From positions 248,001 to 312,000 of the forward strand of contig NZ_JAGGKS010000003.1 of assembly GCF_017873955.1 (NCBI RefSeq): 64,000 nucleotides of DNA, written 5' to 3'. The notes below the pieces were generated by a model. It had not been told where the DNA came from. It searched no databases and saw only the letters and a list, made by a program, of their open reading frames with translations. This document shows, in pieces, positions 36,313 through 45,567 of the stretch (position 1 is the first letter of the stretch; each line of letters starts with the position of its first letter). The DNA is from Sedimentibacter acidaminivorans (GTDB taxonomy: Bacteria > Bacillota > Clostridia > Tissierellales > Sedimentibacteraceae). A program made the position numbers and the translations under genes.

Positions 36313-38112
36313 TTAATTTTTATTTCTTTGTCTAATTAAAGCTTTTGAATTATTCCCTATTAAATCATATCTTTTTTCTTTTTTCAAAGCATTTAATACT
36401 AGTTCATAATTTTCTTTTTTATTATACTGCATTAATGCCCTTTGCATTTTACGTTCTTCTATACTTTTAGGAATATATACCTCTTCTCCACTTAAAGGAT
36501 TTATACCTGTATAATACATACAAGTAGATAGAGTTCCCGGTGTCGGATAAAAATCCTGAACTTGTTCAGGTGTATGACCCATATCTCTTATATATTCCGC
36601 CAATTCTATAGCATCTTTTAACCTTGAACCAGGATGTGAAGATATAAAATACGGAACTATATATTGTTCTTTATTTTGTTTTTTGCTCTCACTATAAAAC
36701 TTATCCACAAATATATTATAAGTTTTAATTGATGGCTTACCCATGAGCTTAAGAACTCTCTCCGAAACATGTTCTGGTGCTGTTCTAAGTTGACCACTTA
36801 CATGGTGCTTGCATAATTCTTTTATAAAATCATCTTTACTATCATATATAGCATAGTCATATCTTATGCCTGACCTTATAAAAACTTTTTTAACACCTTC
36901 TACTTTCCTTATTTTTTTTAGTAAATTCAAATAATCACTATGATCTACCACAAGATTTTTACATCTTTCTGGTGATAAACAACTTTTATCTTTACATACG
37001 CCATACTTTTCTTGCTTTTCACAAGCTTTTATTCTAAAGTTTGCTGTTGGTCCACCAACATCATGTATATATCCTTTGAAATTTTTATCTACTGTCATTT
37101 TTTCAACTTCCTTCACAATTGATTCATGACTTCTAGATTGTATTATTCTTCCTTGATGATAATTTAAGGCACAAAAACTACATCCACCGAAACATCCTCT
37201 GACACTGGTTATACTAAATTTTATTTCATCTAAAGCAGGTACTCCACCCAAATTATTATATATGGGGTGAAAATCCATCATATATTCAAGATCATATATG
37301 TCATCTAATTCTTGTTCTGTCAATATTTCCATTGGAGGATTTTGTACAACATAAATGCTATCATACTGTTCTACAAGTGTTTTTGCTGTGATTGAATCCG
37401 TATTTTCATATTGTATTTTAAAGCTTTGCGAATATTGTTTCTTTGAAGATGTAACTTCATTATAACTTGGCAAAATTACAGGTTCAAACGGTCTTTCTAT
37501 ATCACGTGTTTTATATACAGTACCATTTATATATGTTATTTCAGATATAGGAATTCCTGATTCTAAAGATTCCGCTATTTGAACTATGGATTTTTCTCCC
37601 ATTCCGTATACAAGTAAATCTGCTCCCGAATCCATTAAAATTGACCTTTTTATACTGTCACTCCAATAATCATAATGACTCAACCTTCGAAGACTTGCTT
37701 CTATGCCACCTATTATAATAGGAACATTTTTATATGCTTCTCTAATTCTATTAGAATAAACTGTAATAGCCCTATCTGGTCTCATATTTGGTTTATTACC
37801 AGGAGAATATACATCATTACGTCTTTTCTTTTTAAAAGATGTATAATGATTTACCATAGAATCTATATTACCAGAATTCACAAGAAAACCAAGCTTAGGC
37901 TCTCCAAGAATTTTAAAAGATTCTAGATCTTTCCAATTAGGTTGTGCTATAATACCAACTTTATATCCATACCTTTCTAGTAATCTTGAAATTATTGCTG
38001 TACCAAAAGATGAATGGTCTACATATGCATCTCCAGTTACAAAAACGAAATCACACTGATCCCAACCTCTTTTATTCATATCATCTATATTTATAGGTAA
38101 AAAATCCATCAT
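36313..38112 (-). CDS. ygiQ: YgiQ family (UPF0313) radical SAM protein
   Basis: This is a predicted radical SAM enzyme of unknown substrate (599 residues from ATG 38112, which has an AAGGAG ribosome site). An N-terminal domain ([18 protein letters not shown]) precedes the radical SAM cluster motif CFGGCSFC, with the preceding ITSVRG typical of YgiQ. A second cysteine group, [12 protein letters not shown], and a C-terminal [15 protein letters not shown] segment match family members. No operon partner is evident. Confidence 0.93.
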   Translation of the reverse strand: MMDFLPINIDDMNKRGWDQCDFVFVTGDAYVDHSSFGTAIISRLLERYGYKVGIIAQPNWKDLESFKILGEPKLGFLVNSGNIDSMVNHYTSFKKKRRNDVYSPGNKPNMRPDRAITVYSNRIREAYKNVPIIIGGIEASLRRLSHYDYWSDSIKRSILMDSGADLLVYGMGEKSIVQIAESLESGIPISEITYINGTVYKTRDIERPFEPVILPSYNEVTSSKKQYSQSFKIQYENTDSITAKTLVEQYDSIYVVQNPPMEILTEQELDDIYDLEYMMDFHPIYNNLGGVPALDEIKFSITSVRGCFGGCSFCALNYHQGRIIQSRSHESIVKEVEKMTVDKNFKGYIHDVGGPTANFRIKACEKQEKYGVCKDKSCLSPERCKNLVVDHSDYLNLLKKIRKVEGVKKVFIRSGIRYDYAIYDSKDDFIKELCKHHVSGQLRTAPEHVSERVLKLMGKPSIKTYNIFVDKFYSESKKQNKEQYIVPYFISSHPGSRLKDAIELAEYIRDMGHTPEQVQDFYPTPGTLSTCMYYTGINPLSGEEVYIPKSIEERKMQRALMQYNKKENYELVLNALKKEKRYDLIGNNSKALIRQRNKN

Positions 38113-38234
38113 AAGCTCCTTATCAAATAACAATTAAATAATTAAAAATAATTATACATTACATTATAACATCTATTTATAAAAAATGACAGTTAAAATA
38201 TTAGTATTAAAAATTAAAAAAAATAAGCCCCCTC

Positions 38235-38268
38235 ATGTTAACAGCCTCATTCTTTTAACTGTTAACAT
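38235..38268 (-). terminator. Terminator-like hairpin after buk copy 2
   Basis: The ten-base-pair stem ATGTTAACAG/CTGTTAACAT lies downstream of the second butyrate kinase gene. A T8 run follows on the minus strand after a GC-containing spacer, so efficiency is uncertain. Confidence 0.55.
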
Positions 38269-38313
38269 AAAAGTAGCATATCATTATCAACCGCCTTTAT
38301 TATTATCAAATTA

Positions 38314-39387
38314 TTATTCAGAATATTCTAAAACACCTTCTTCTCCCCTTAAAACTCTTAAAATCCCCATTGTTAATGATTCCATTTCGTTTTCACCTGG
38401 CAATATTTCTACAGGAGCTATAAATTTAATATATTCACATATTTGATCCGTAAATCTACAAGAATGCGATAATCCACCTGTAAGTATAACTCTGTCTAAA
38501 TTGCCCTTAGCAGCAGCAAAAAGACAACCAATACCTTTAGCAATCTGATAAGCCATAGCTTCATATACAAGTTTTGCATATTCATTTCCATTATCTATCA
38601 TTGCTTCAACTTCCCTCAAATCCATAGTTCCAAGAAGCGCCTTAAGTCCTGCATTACTTCTAATTTTTTTCTTTAATTCTTGTTTATCTCCAGTCCAAGT
38701 CATGATAAACTTTGCTAATTGGCGAACTTGTATACCACCTGGACGCTCTGGTGAAAATGCGCCTTCCTCATCTCCTACAATATCAGTCATTTGACCATTT
38801 AGATGTAAAGATGTAGTAAATCCACCTCCTAAGTGAGCTACAATAAATCTACAATCAGTATATTTTTTACCTAATTTCTTTGAAATTTTAATTGCAGCTG
38901 CCCTCATGTTTAAAGCATGCCCGTGACTCATTCTTTCTATTTCAGGTATACCTGTTACTTTTGCATAAGCAATTAGTTCATCAACTGCAACAGAATCATA
39001 TATGTATGCACCGATATTAATTTCTCTTGCTATATCATATGCAATTAGTGCTCCTAGATTTGATGCATGTTCACTAATAGGATTGTTTTTCAACCTATTA
39101 ATCATGCATTCATTAACTTTATATGCACCTGATTTTACAGGCAGCAAAAGCCCACCTCTGCCTACAACAGCATTCAAACTTTTAATATCAATATTTTTAT
39201 TAAACAAGAGATTTACAACTAAGCTTTTTCTAAAACTATATTGATCTTGAATTCTATTATATTTTGATAATTCTTCATCACTGTGACTAATAACTTCAAC
39301 AAATAATTCTTTTTCATCTTCATAAACTGAAACCTTTGTTGATGTAGAACCTGGATTAATAGCTAATATTCTATACACTAAAGCCAC
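38314..39387 (-). CDS. buk: Butyrate kinase (copy 2)
   Basis: This is a second butyrate-kinase-family protein (357 residues). It has NPGSTSTKVSVYEDE, FIVAHLGGGFTTSLH and VILTGGLSHSCRF motifs. It is clearly diverged from copy 1 at 29-30 kb, so this is an old paralogue and not a recent duplication. It follows its own ptb-like gene by 8 bp under a sigma-A promoter. Different acyl specificity or constitutive expression is plausible but unproven. Confidence 0.94.
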   Translation of the reverse strand: MALVYRILAINPGSTSTKVSVYEDEKELFVEVISHSDEELSKYNRIQDQYSFRKSLVVNLLFNKNIDIKSLNAVVGRGGLLLPVKSGAYKVNECMINRLKNNPISEHASNLGALIAYDIAREINIGAYIYDSVAVDELIAYAKVTGIPEIERMSHGHALNMRAAAIKISKKLGKKYTDCRFIVAHLGGGFTTSLHLNGQMTDIVGDEEGAFSPERPGGIQVRQLAKFIMTWTGDKQELKKKIRSNAGLKALLGTMDLREVEAMIDNGNEYAKLVYEAMAYQIAKGIGCLFAAAKGNLDRVILTGGLSHSCRFTDQICEYIKFIAPVEILPGENEMESLTMGILRVLRGEEGVLEYSE

Positions 39388-39395
39388 CTCATTTA

Positions 39396-40307
39396 TTATT
39401 TTCTATTATACTGTGAAACAATTGCTCCAAGTAATATTGAATAATATTTTGATTCATAGGAATCTGACCTTGACACAAGTACAATTGGAGAGGTTGCTCC
39501 CATAATTACACCCGCATTTAATCCATTCCCAAATAATGAAATTGATTTTCCTATTCCATTACCCATTTCTATATTTGGAACTAATAATACATCTGCATCT
39601 CCTGCAACAGGACTATTATATTTTTTAATATCAGCTGATTCTTTTGAGATTGCAAGGTCTAAAGATATTGGTCCTTCAACTATTACTCCATTTTCAAATT
39701 GTTTATTTAAATACATTTCTTTTAGTTGACCAGCATCAACTGTAGCAGGCATTTTAGGATTAATTTTTTCCTTTGCAGCTAGACAAGCAACTTTTATTTC
39801 TTCATATCCAATCGCTCTTGCTACTTCTACAGCATTTAAAATCAAGTCTTTCTTTTGACTAAGGCTTGGATAAGTTACCATGCCTCCATCTGTCAAAAAT
39901 AAAAGTTTATTATAATTTGGCATTTCATATATCATGACATGGCTAAGTTGCTTACCACTAATAAGTCCGTAATCTTTATTTAATACTTGTTTCAATAAAA
40001 TTGAAGTATCAAGCAAACCTTTAATTAAAAAATCTGCCCTACCTTCATTCACCATAGTGACTGCAATTTTTGCAGATTCTTCAAAACTGTTTGCGGATAT
40101 TATTTGATATTTAGAAATATCTATCAATAATTTACTCGCATATAAACTTATTTTTTCTATATCTCCAATTAATATTGGAATTATTAAACCATTGTTAAAT
40201 GCGTCATCAACTGCTATTAATACGTTTTCTTCTTCGGCAGAAACTACCGCTAATTTCATTTTTTCTTTGGTAACTAATAATTTCTTTAACTCTTCTAATT
40301 TCCTCAA
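39396..40307 (-). CDS. ptb: Phosphate butyryltransferase-like protein (copy 2)
   Basis: This is the second PTA/PTB-family acyltransferase (303 residues). Signature areas VPNIEMGNGIGKSI and GATSPIVLVSRSDSYESK are conserved. I choose a TTG start at 40307 because GGAGGTGG lies about six bases upstream; upstream in-frame TTG codons overlap that ribosome site. It forms a two-gene operon with buk copy 2. It is diverged from copy 1, including a longer N-terminus. Confidence 0.92.
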   Translation of the reverse strand: MRKLEELKKLLVTKEKMKLAVVSAEEENVLIAVDDAFNNGLIIPILIGDIEKISLYASKLLIDISKYQIISANSFEESAKIAVTMVNEGRADFLIKGLLDTSILLKQVLNKDYGLISGKQLSHVMIYEMPNYNKLLFLTDGGMVTYPSLSQKKDLILNAVEVARAIGYEEIKVACLAAKEKINPKMPATVDAGQLKEMYLNKQFENGVIVEGPISLDLAISKESADIKKYNSPVAGDADVLLVPNIEMGNGIGKSISLFGNGLNAGVIMGATSPIVLVSRSDSYESKYYSILLGAIVSQYNRK

Positions 40308-40326
40308 CAAAACCACCTCCAATACT

Positions 40327-40355
40327 ATTATATCAATTTGCTGTTAATATGTCAA
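40327..40355 (-). promoter_or_regulatory. Sigma-A promoter of ptb2-buk2
   Basis: Perfect consensus elements occur on the minus strand: TTGACA (40355-40350), a 17-bp spacer and TATAAT (40332-40327), just upstream of the ribosome site of ptb copy 2. Confidence 0.9.
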
Positions 40356-40410
40356 AATATTAATTGATTAAATGTATGCATATCAAATACATTATATTTT
40401 TAAAAAACAA

Positions 40411-40432
40411 GAGAGTATAAATATATACTCTC
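40411..40432 (-). terminator. Terminator after deoC
   Basis: The nine-base-pair stem GAGAGTATA/TATACTCTC is followed on the minus strand by TTGTTTTTT, just downstream of deoC. Confidence 0.85.
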
Positions 40433-40442
40433 AAAATTACTT

Positions 40443-41090
40443 TTATATTTCATTTATAATATTTACGGAAGCACTTGCTCCAATTCTATCTGCACCTGCT
40501 AATATCATTGAGTCTAGATCTTTTCTTGTCCTAATACCTCCGGATGCCTTTATTTTACATTTACTTTTAACTACATCCCTCATAAGTTTAATATCATCAA
40601 CAGTGGCTCCTGACATACTAAACCCCGTTGATGTTTTAACATAGTCAGCTCCAGCTTCAACTACTAGTTCGCAAGCCTTGATTTTTTCTTCATCGCTTAA
40701 TAAACAAGTTTCAATAATTACTTTTAAAATAACCTCACCATAAATTGCATTAACAACTTCTTTTATGTCATCTAAAACCATATCATATTTTTTGTTTTTC
40801 AAAGCTCCAATATTAATAACCATATCAATTTCGTCAGCACCATCTTCAATTGCATTTTTTGTCTCAAATGCTTTTACAATAGAACTGTTAGCGCCTAATG
40901 GAAATCCTATTACAGAACAAACTTTTACGTCTGTATCATGTAACAATTCATCACAGAGCTTTACATAACAAGGGTTTACACAAACAGAAAAAAATCCATA
41001 TTCTTTTGCTTCATCGCATAATTTTACAATCATATCTGTAGTTGCATCTGGTTTTAAAATTGTATGATCAATATATTTAGCTACATTCAT
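40443..41090 (-). CDS. deoC: Deoxyribose-phosphate aldolase
   Basis: This class I aldolase splits 2-deoxyribose 5-phosphate into glyceraldehyde 3-phosphate and acetaldehyde. It has 215 residues. The Schiff-base Lys lies in [11 protein letters not shown], and the proton-relay Lys in [11 protein letters not shown]. The N-terminal [12 protein letters not shown] is diagnostic. It is the second gene of a pduL-deoC pair (23 bp gap). Confidence 0.96.
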   Translation of the reverse strand: MNVAKYIDHTILKPDATTDMIVKLCDEAKEYGFFSVCVNPCYVKLCDELLHDTDVKVCSVIGFPLGANSSIVKAFETKNAIEDGADEIDMVINIGALKNKKYDMVLDDIKEVVNAIYGEVILKVIIETCLLSDEEKIKACELVVEAGADYVKTSTGFSMSGATVDDIKLMRDVVKSKCKIKASGGIRTRKDLDSMILAGADRIGASASVNIINEI

Positions 41091-41113
41091 TAGTAATTTA
41101 TCTCCAAGAAAAG

Positions 41114-41689
41114 TTATTTAATTACTTCAAGCATTTGCTTATTTTGTATCATTGCAGCATTGCCTTCTTCAACATCAACATGGAATTCTAATGCGAACGA
41201 ATCGTGAACTCTGATTAATACATTTTCAAATACTAATCCTCTTTCGCCCTCAGCTTTAACTTTTACCATATCTTTATCTTTTACACCAAATTCTGCTGCT
41301 TCTTTAGGGTTCATATGAATATGTCTAGCAGCTTCAATTACTCCTTGCTCTAACTCAACTTCTCCTTTTGGTCCAACCAATTTTATCCCTGGAGTTCCAA
41401 CTAAACTACCTGAACCCTTAACAGGAACATCAGGTATACCTAGTGTAAATCCGTCTGACAATGAAATTTCAACTTGAGATTCACCTCTAGCTGGTCCCAG
41501 TACTCTAACACCTTTAATAGTTCTTTTAGGTCCAACTAAATCTACTTTTTCGTCGCATGCAAATTGACCTGGTTGACCAAGGTCTTTTATTGATGTAAGT
41601 TCATGTCCTTCTCCAAACAATATATTAATATCTTTTTGTGATAAGTGAACGTGTTTGTTTGATAATCCAACTGGTACTCTATTACTCAT
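41114..41689 (-). CDS. pduL: Phosphate propanoyltransferase, PduL type
   Basis: This PduL-family phosphotransacylase of 191 residues is unrelated in fold to Pta/Ptb and converts acyl-CoA and phosphate to acyl phosphate. Metal-binding His clusters NKHVHLS and [11 protein letters not shown], and the motif [13 protein letters not shown], identify it. No N-terminal microcompartment-targeting extension is visible, and no shell protein genes are nearby, so it is likely a free cytosolic enzyme. ATG 41689 has a GGAGG ribosome site. With two ptb copies this is the third CoA-to-acyl-phosphate enzyme in 11 kb. Confidence 0.93.
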   Translation of the reverse strand: MSNRVPVGLSNKHVHLSQKDINILFGEGHELTSIKDLGQPGQFACDEKVDLVGPKRTIKGVRVLGPARGESQVEISLSDGFTLGIPDVPVKGSGSLVGTPGIKLVGPKGEVELEQGVIEAARHIHMNPKEAAEFGVKDKDMVKVKAEGERGLVFENVLIRVHDSFALEFHVDVEEGNAAMIQNKQMLEVIK

Positions 41690-41830
41690 AGTTTCCTCCA
41701 AATATTTTATTATAATTTAAATTCTTAAAAAATTATAATACACATTGAAAATAATATCAATATATAAATTGGTTTTTTCTACAATTAATTTAGCTATGCT
41801 AATAAAATCAACAATAATATTAAATAAAAA

Positions 41831-42739
41831 CTATACACCTTTCGCTTTTTTTGTATTAATTTTATTATAAATATTATATAAAATACAAATACATGTTAAT
41901 AAAATAAAATAATAAGATATATATAATGGTAATACATTATATGAAATTATTTTTGATACTATATAAAATAAAACAGCTGAAAATAGATAAATAATTATTT
42001 TTTTACTGCTAAACATATTATTTTTTACTTTATTTATATCTTTTTTGTTTTCTCTTTCAATTTGAATCTTATTATAAAAATAACTATTTTGAGGCAGTAA
42101 ATCATACTTCAAAGTCAAATCAAACAGTTCATCAACATCTAAAATTTCTATATTAATTTTATCATTAACTTTATTTAAAAGTTCTTTTGCATCATCATTT
42201 AATTTACTATTTGTAATTATAAACCCTTTCATTATATTTTTTTGACTCAATAAAGCTACAAAATTCTTAACATCTATTCTATCCACTTCTGCACCTTCAA
42301 AAAGCTTGACAATTTTTATGTATGATTCTATTCCTTCTGATTCAACTGAAAATGAATGTTCTTCTATTTTTTTGTAGTTCTCATAATTTTGTTTTACAAA
42401 GAAAAATTGTATTAAACTTTCAAAACAATCTATATCAAAATCATTAATTTTCTTTTTAAAATATTCCTTTTTTGTTTTATTAATTAATTTTCTTCTACCC
42501 TCTTTTTCTTTCCTATCTAAGTTTAACTTATTTATCAATGTAAAAATTATAAATACTTGAAATGTAATAAAAAAAGAAAAAACGATACTAGATGTCATAG
42601 AATTTATTGTAGCGAATACTATTATGCATAATATCAATTTATATAACATTAAATCTGCTCTATAACTAAAATATTGTCTCGTACCTATGGTTTCTTCAAT
42701 GAAAATTTTTCTATTTATTGCTTTCTTCTCTTTTCTCAT
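41831..42739 (-). CDS. Membrane protein with Mrr-like restriction-endonuclease domain
   Basis: This 302-residue protein has two hydrophobic segments near residues 30-75 and two at the C-terminus (about 235-290), flanking a soluble domain. That domain (about 105-220) follows the layout of Mrr-type nucleases: an ESEGIESYIKIVKLFEG strand pair, then MKGFIITNSKLNDDAKELL and INIEILDVDELFDL. The usual Asp before the strand and the Gln-x-Lys are not clearly intact, so catalysis is doubtful. Start at ATG 42739 follows GAGGTGA. No modification gene is nearby. Function is unknown. Confidence 0.6.
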   Translation of the reverse strand: MRKEKKAINRKIFIEETIGTRQYFSYRADLMLYKLILCIIVFATINSMTSSIVFSFFITFQVFIIFTLINKLNLDRKEKEGRRKLINKTKKEYFKKKINDFDIDCFESLIQFFFVKQNYENYKKIEEHSFSVESEGIESYIKIVKLFEGAEVDRIDVKNFVALLSQKNIMKGFIITNSKLNDDAKELLNKVNDKINIEILDVDELFDLTLKYDLLPQNSYFYNKIQIERENKKDINKVKNNMFSSKKIIIYLFSAVLFYIVSKIISYNVLPLYISYYFILLTCICILYNIYNKINTKKAKGV

Positions 42740-42817
42740 AAAAATCACCTCACTTTATTATTGTCCAAATTTTAGTATTTTATACAAGATTGACTAAAGA
42801 TGCGAATTCTCTATAAT

Positions 42818-42870
42818 AAAAAAAAGCTAAAACTATAAGAATTAATATTTCTAAAGTTTTAGCTTTTTTT
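42818..42870. terminator. Terminator-like hairpin after the 60-residue ORF
   Basis: AAAAGCTAAAACT pairs with AGTTTTAGCTTTT over a 20-base loop, with A- and T-runs on either side. It can act in both directions. Confidence 0.8.
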
Positions 42871-42877
42871 ATTGTTA

Positions 42878-43060
42878 TTATATATTATTTACTGCATGTT
42901 CTAATTTATCCAAATGTTTTATTGGATAATAGGAAAGTAATTCTTTAAATTGCTCTACTGTTAGTCCCTGTGTAGTAGTATAAATTTTTATTTTATCATC
43001 TAAGCTTGCATTAATAAATTCTTCTCTAATATCTTCAAAAACTTTTTCCATTGTTCCCAT
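42878..43060 (-). CDS. Small hypothetical protein (60 residues)
   Basis: This is a short acidic, probably helical protein (EKVFEDIREEFINASLDDKIKIYTTTQG...). It starts at ATG 43060 with GGAGC four bases upstream and ends right before a strong terminator, which supports it as a real gene. I do not recognise a family. It contains no cysteine, signal peptide or membrane helix. The neighbouring upstream gene is an HTH-cupin regulator. Confidence 0.65.
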   Translation of the reverse strand: MGTMEKVFEDIREEFINASLDDKIKIYTTTQGLTVEQFKELLSYYPIKHLDKLEHAVNNI

Positions 43061-43139
43061 AATGCTCCTCTCACTTTCTATATTAATAATATTTCTTTAA
43101 TACACTTTAGTATACATTTATTAATCAGTATTTATACAT

Positions 43140-43688
43140 TTAATATGCTTGAGGAGAAATTATACATAAAATTTCAGATATTTCTTCTGTCGGATTATAT
43201 ATATTATGAGGCGTGTTTGAACATATATATATACTATCCCCTTCTTGCAATATTTCATTATCATCATTAACTTTGACTAACAGTGTTCCTTTTTTTATTA
43301 TAACAAATTTATCAGAATCTATTATAATAAAATTTGTGCTATCCCACTTTCCTGGCTCAATTTTTGTTTCATATGCATCAAATTTAAATTTTGATTTTTT
43401 TTCACTATTTATAGGTAATAAATAAACTATTTCTTTATCATTTTCTCCCATCAATAATTTCTGCCTATCTTCTTTACGTGTAATAATTACGTTATCATCA
43501 TTATCTATAAAATAATATGGAGAAATTTCTAAAACTTTGCAAATTTTACTTAATGCAGATAAAGATGGTTCAATGAGGTTCCTTTCAACCTGAGATATAT
43601 AGCTAGCTGTAAATCCTGACTTTAAAGATAAATCATCTATTGTCATGCTCTTTTTTTTTCTTAGACTCCTAACCTTATTTCCATCCAT
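43140..43688 (-). CDS. HTH (XRE) transcriptional regulator with cupin domain
   Basis: This regulator has an N-terminal XRE helix-turn-helix (VRSLRKKKSMTIDDLSLKSG, then FTASYISQVERNLIEPSLSAL) and a C-terminal cupin (about 75-180, FVIIKKGTLLVKVNDDNEIL and DSIYICSNTPHNIYNPT). The HTH-cupin arrangement is typical of small-molecule-responsive regulators such as those for polyamine or amino-acid genes. I start at ATG 43688 (182 residues) behind GAGGTT. Target genes are not evident. Confidence 0.92.
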   Translation of the reverse strand: MDGNKVRSLRKKKSMTIDDLSLKSGFTASYISQVERNLIEPSLSALSKICKVLEISPYYFIDNDDNVIITRKEDRQKLLMGENDKEIVYLLPINSEKKSKFKFDAYETKIEPGKWDSTNFIIIDSDKFVIIKKGTLLVKVNDDNEILQEGDSIYICSNTPHNIYNPTEEISEILCIISPQAY

Positions 43689-43800
43689 TTTTAACCTCAA
43701 ACTTTACTATTTATAGAAATAATAGTACTCCAAATTAAAAGTTTAGTCAATAAATGTTTTTTATATTTGAAATAATATTAAGTATTTTTATTTTTATACA

Positions 43801-44673
43801 CTATTTACCAATCCCTTGTTCTCTAGCATAATAAAAAAGATACTGCTGTGCATATCCTGATAATTTTCCAAATTTATTTTCAGCAAATTTTCTTATTTCT
43901 TTATCATTAGTATTTTTATCAACATAAAGTGTTTGCATCACCCGTCTTACCCAAACATCAACAGGAAATGTGTCAAATTGTTTCATTGAAAACAATAATA
44001 TGCAATTTGCAACTTTATCCCCTATTCCTTTATAGGTTTTAAGATATTCTAGACCTTCTTCATATGTTTTATTTTTCAAAGCATATATTATTTCCTTTTC
44101 ACTAAGAAACCTTGCTGCTGCTTCTTTAATTCGCTCAGATCTAAATCCTGCCTTACATTCTTGAATTAACTCCAATGGTGATTCAGATAATTTTTCTGCA
44201 GTTGGAAATGAATAATAATCTCTTCCTCTATAATTACAAATATATTCTCCAAATGCTTTACTAATGTTTTCTATTACCTTCTTTATCATAGGTATTCTAT
44301 TATTTGCAGAAATCATAAATGATATCATAATTTCCCACTCATCTTGATTTAATATCCTGATACCATATCCAAATCTTATTGCATTATCAATGATATCATC
44401 AACATTGATATTTTTTTTAATTTCAGAATAATTCGTATCCATATCAAAATAATTTTTTATTACAGTATTATAATCATTAATGCCCATATTATCAAAAATT
44501 AAATCTGTTCCATTTTGCAATACATTAATTACCTTATTTTGAACAACACCTGTATAACTTCCATCGTTCTCTTTATTCCATCTAAAGCATTGTCCACATT
44601 CAAATATATGTGTCAAATTAAAATCTTCTACATTTTCTATTATTAACTGGTTATTATTTTCTGTGATTTTCAT
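43801..44673 (-). CDS. ogg: 8-oxoguanine DNA glycosylase (OGG1 type)
   Basis: This bifunctional glycosylase/lyase removes 8-oxoguanine. The N-terminal OGG domain (FECGQCFRWNKENDGSYTG) is followed by the HhH-GPD motif YKGIGDKVANCILLFSMKQF with the catalytic Lys, and FPVDVWVRRVMQTLY with the catalytic Asp. It has 290 residues from ATG 44673 (AAAGGAT ribosome site); an upstream in-frame extension lacks a ribosome site. There is no C-terminal iron-sulfur cluster, as expected for OGG1. Confidence 0.94.
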   Translation of the reverse strand: MKITENNNQLIIENVEDFNLTHIFECGQCFRWNKENDGSYTGVVQNKVINVLQNGTDLIFDNMGINDYNTVIKNYFDMDTNYSEIKKNINVDDIIDNAIRFGYGIRILNQDEWEIMISFMISANNRIPMIKKVIENISKAFGEYICNYRGRDYYSFPTAEKLSESPLELIQECKAGFRSERIKEAAARFLSEKEIIYALKNKTYEEGLEYLKTYKGIGDKVANCILLFSMKQFDTFPVDVWVRRVMQTLYVDKNTNDKEIRKFAENKFGKLSGYAQQYLFYYAREQGIGK

Positions 44674-44828
44674 TTTACTAATCCTTTCACTATTAGTATT
44701 TGGTAGAAACATAGCTTTATATTCAATGATAAGCCAATTGGCGACAGTTAGTATGCTTTATAGTTTCTGTACAGCGAGTATATAATGCACAACTTTTAGT
44801 GATTAATTATTTTATCGTGGATTTTTGT

Positions 44829-44867
44829 TAAAGGCATAAATAATTTTACACATTATTTATGCCTTTA
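44829..44867 (-). terminator. Terminator of the TPR membrane protein gene
   Basis: A long A/T-rich stem, AAAGGCATAAATAA/TTATTTATGCCTTT, lies eight bases after the stop of the minus-strand gene at 44875. Confidence 0.8.
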
Positions 44868-44874
44868 ATTAATA

Positions 44875-45537
44875 TTACAATTTATCAAAATCCCTTGAAA
44901 ATTGTTCAAGGAAGCTACCTTTACCGTAATATCTTGCTTTTTCTAAGTAAGCAACACTTTCTTCATCTTTATTTTCTTGTTCATATATTTTTCCAAGAAA
45001 ATAGTATCCAAAAGCTATACGATACTCATTTCTTCCAATTTCAGTTAAATCTTTAAAAAATTCTATTCGGCTTTCTCCTTTGCCATTATAAAAATCTGCT
45101 ATAGCATAAATGAATTCTATTGCCTTTTTATTGGAATCCCTTTTGGCATATTCATTTAACACATCTGTTGCTTCTTCTAATATTTCATTTCCTTTATCTA
45201 TTTCGCCATTAAAAAAATGACTAAGAATTAAATTATGATAATATACATGCTGCCAATTAGGTGGAATTTTTTTAACTTCATCTGTTAAAATTTGTATAGA
45301 TTCATTAAATCTCCCTGCATATAATAACCCCGTGGTTTTTTGAATTAAATTTATATGTTTTTCTTTTTCAGTTGTCATTTTTCTTAAAAGTTTATCAACT
45401 TCATCTATATATTTTTCTGGACTTTTTTCAATATATAAAAGCTGATTGAACACATTAACTTGTTTTAACAATGTTCTCCTTTTGAAAAATCCATATAATA
45501 TAAAGGCTACAACAACAATTATTATTAAATCCATCAT
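44875..45537 (-). CDS. TPR-like membrane-anchored protein
   Basis: This 220-residue protein has an N-terminal transmembrane helix (LIIIVVVAFILYGFF) followed by a charged, helical region. That region carries tetratricopeptide-like pairs, for example TTGLLYAGRFNESIQILTDE and GYYFLGKIYEQENKDEESVAYLEKARYYG. The tail is probably cytoplasmic. It lies 31 bp downstream of topB and may be co-transcribed with it. No specific function can be given. Confidence 0.75.
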   Translation of the reverse strand: MMDLIIIVVVAFILYGFFKRRTLLKQVNVFNQLLYIEKSPEKYIDEVDKLLRKMTTEKEKHINLIQKTTGLLYAGRFNESIQILTDEVKKIPPNWQHVYYHNLILSHFFNGEIDKGNEILEEATDVLNEYAKRDSNKKAIEFIYAIADFYNGKGESRIEFFKDLTEIGRNEYRIAFGYYFLGKIYEQENKDEESVAYLEKARYYGKGSFLEQFSRDFDKL

Positions 45538-45567
45538 TAACTCCTTATCAATTAATAGTAAATTATA

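Noticed and set aside
41114-41689. pduL as part of a bacterial microcompartment operon
   Set aside because: There is no encapsulation-type N-terminal extension and no shell protein gene nearby.
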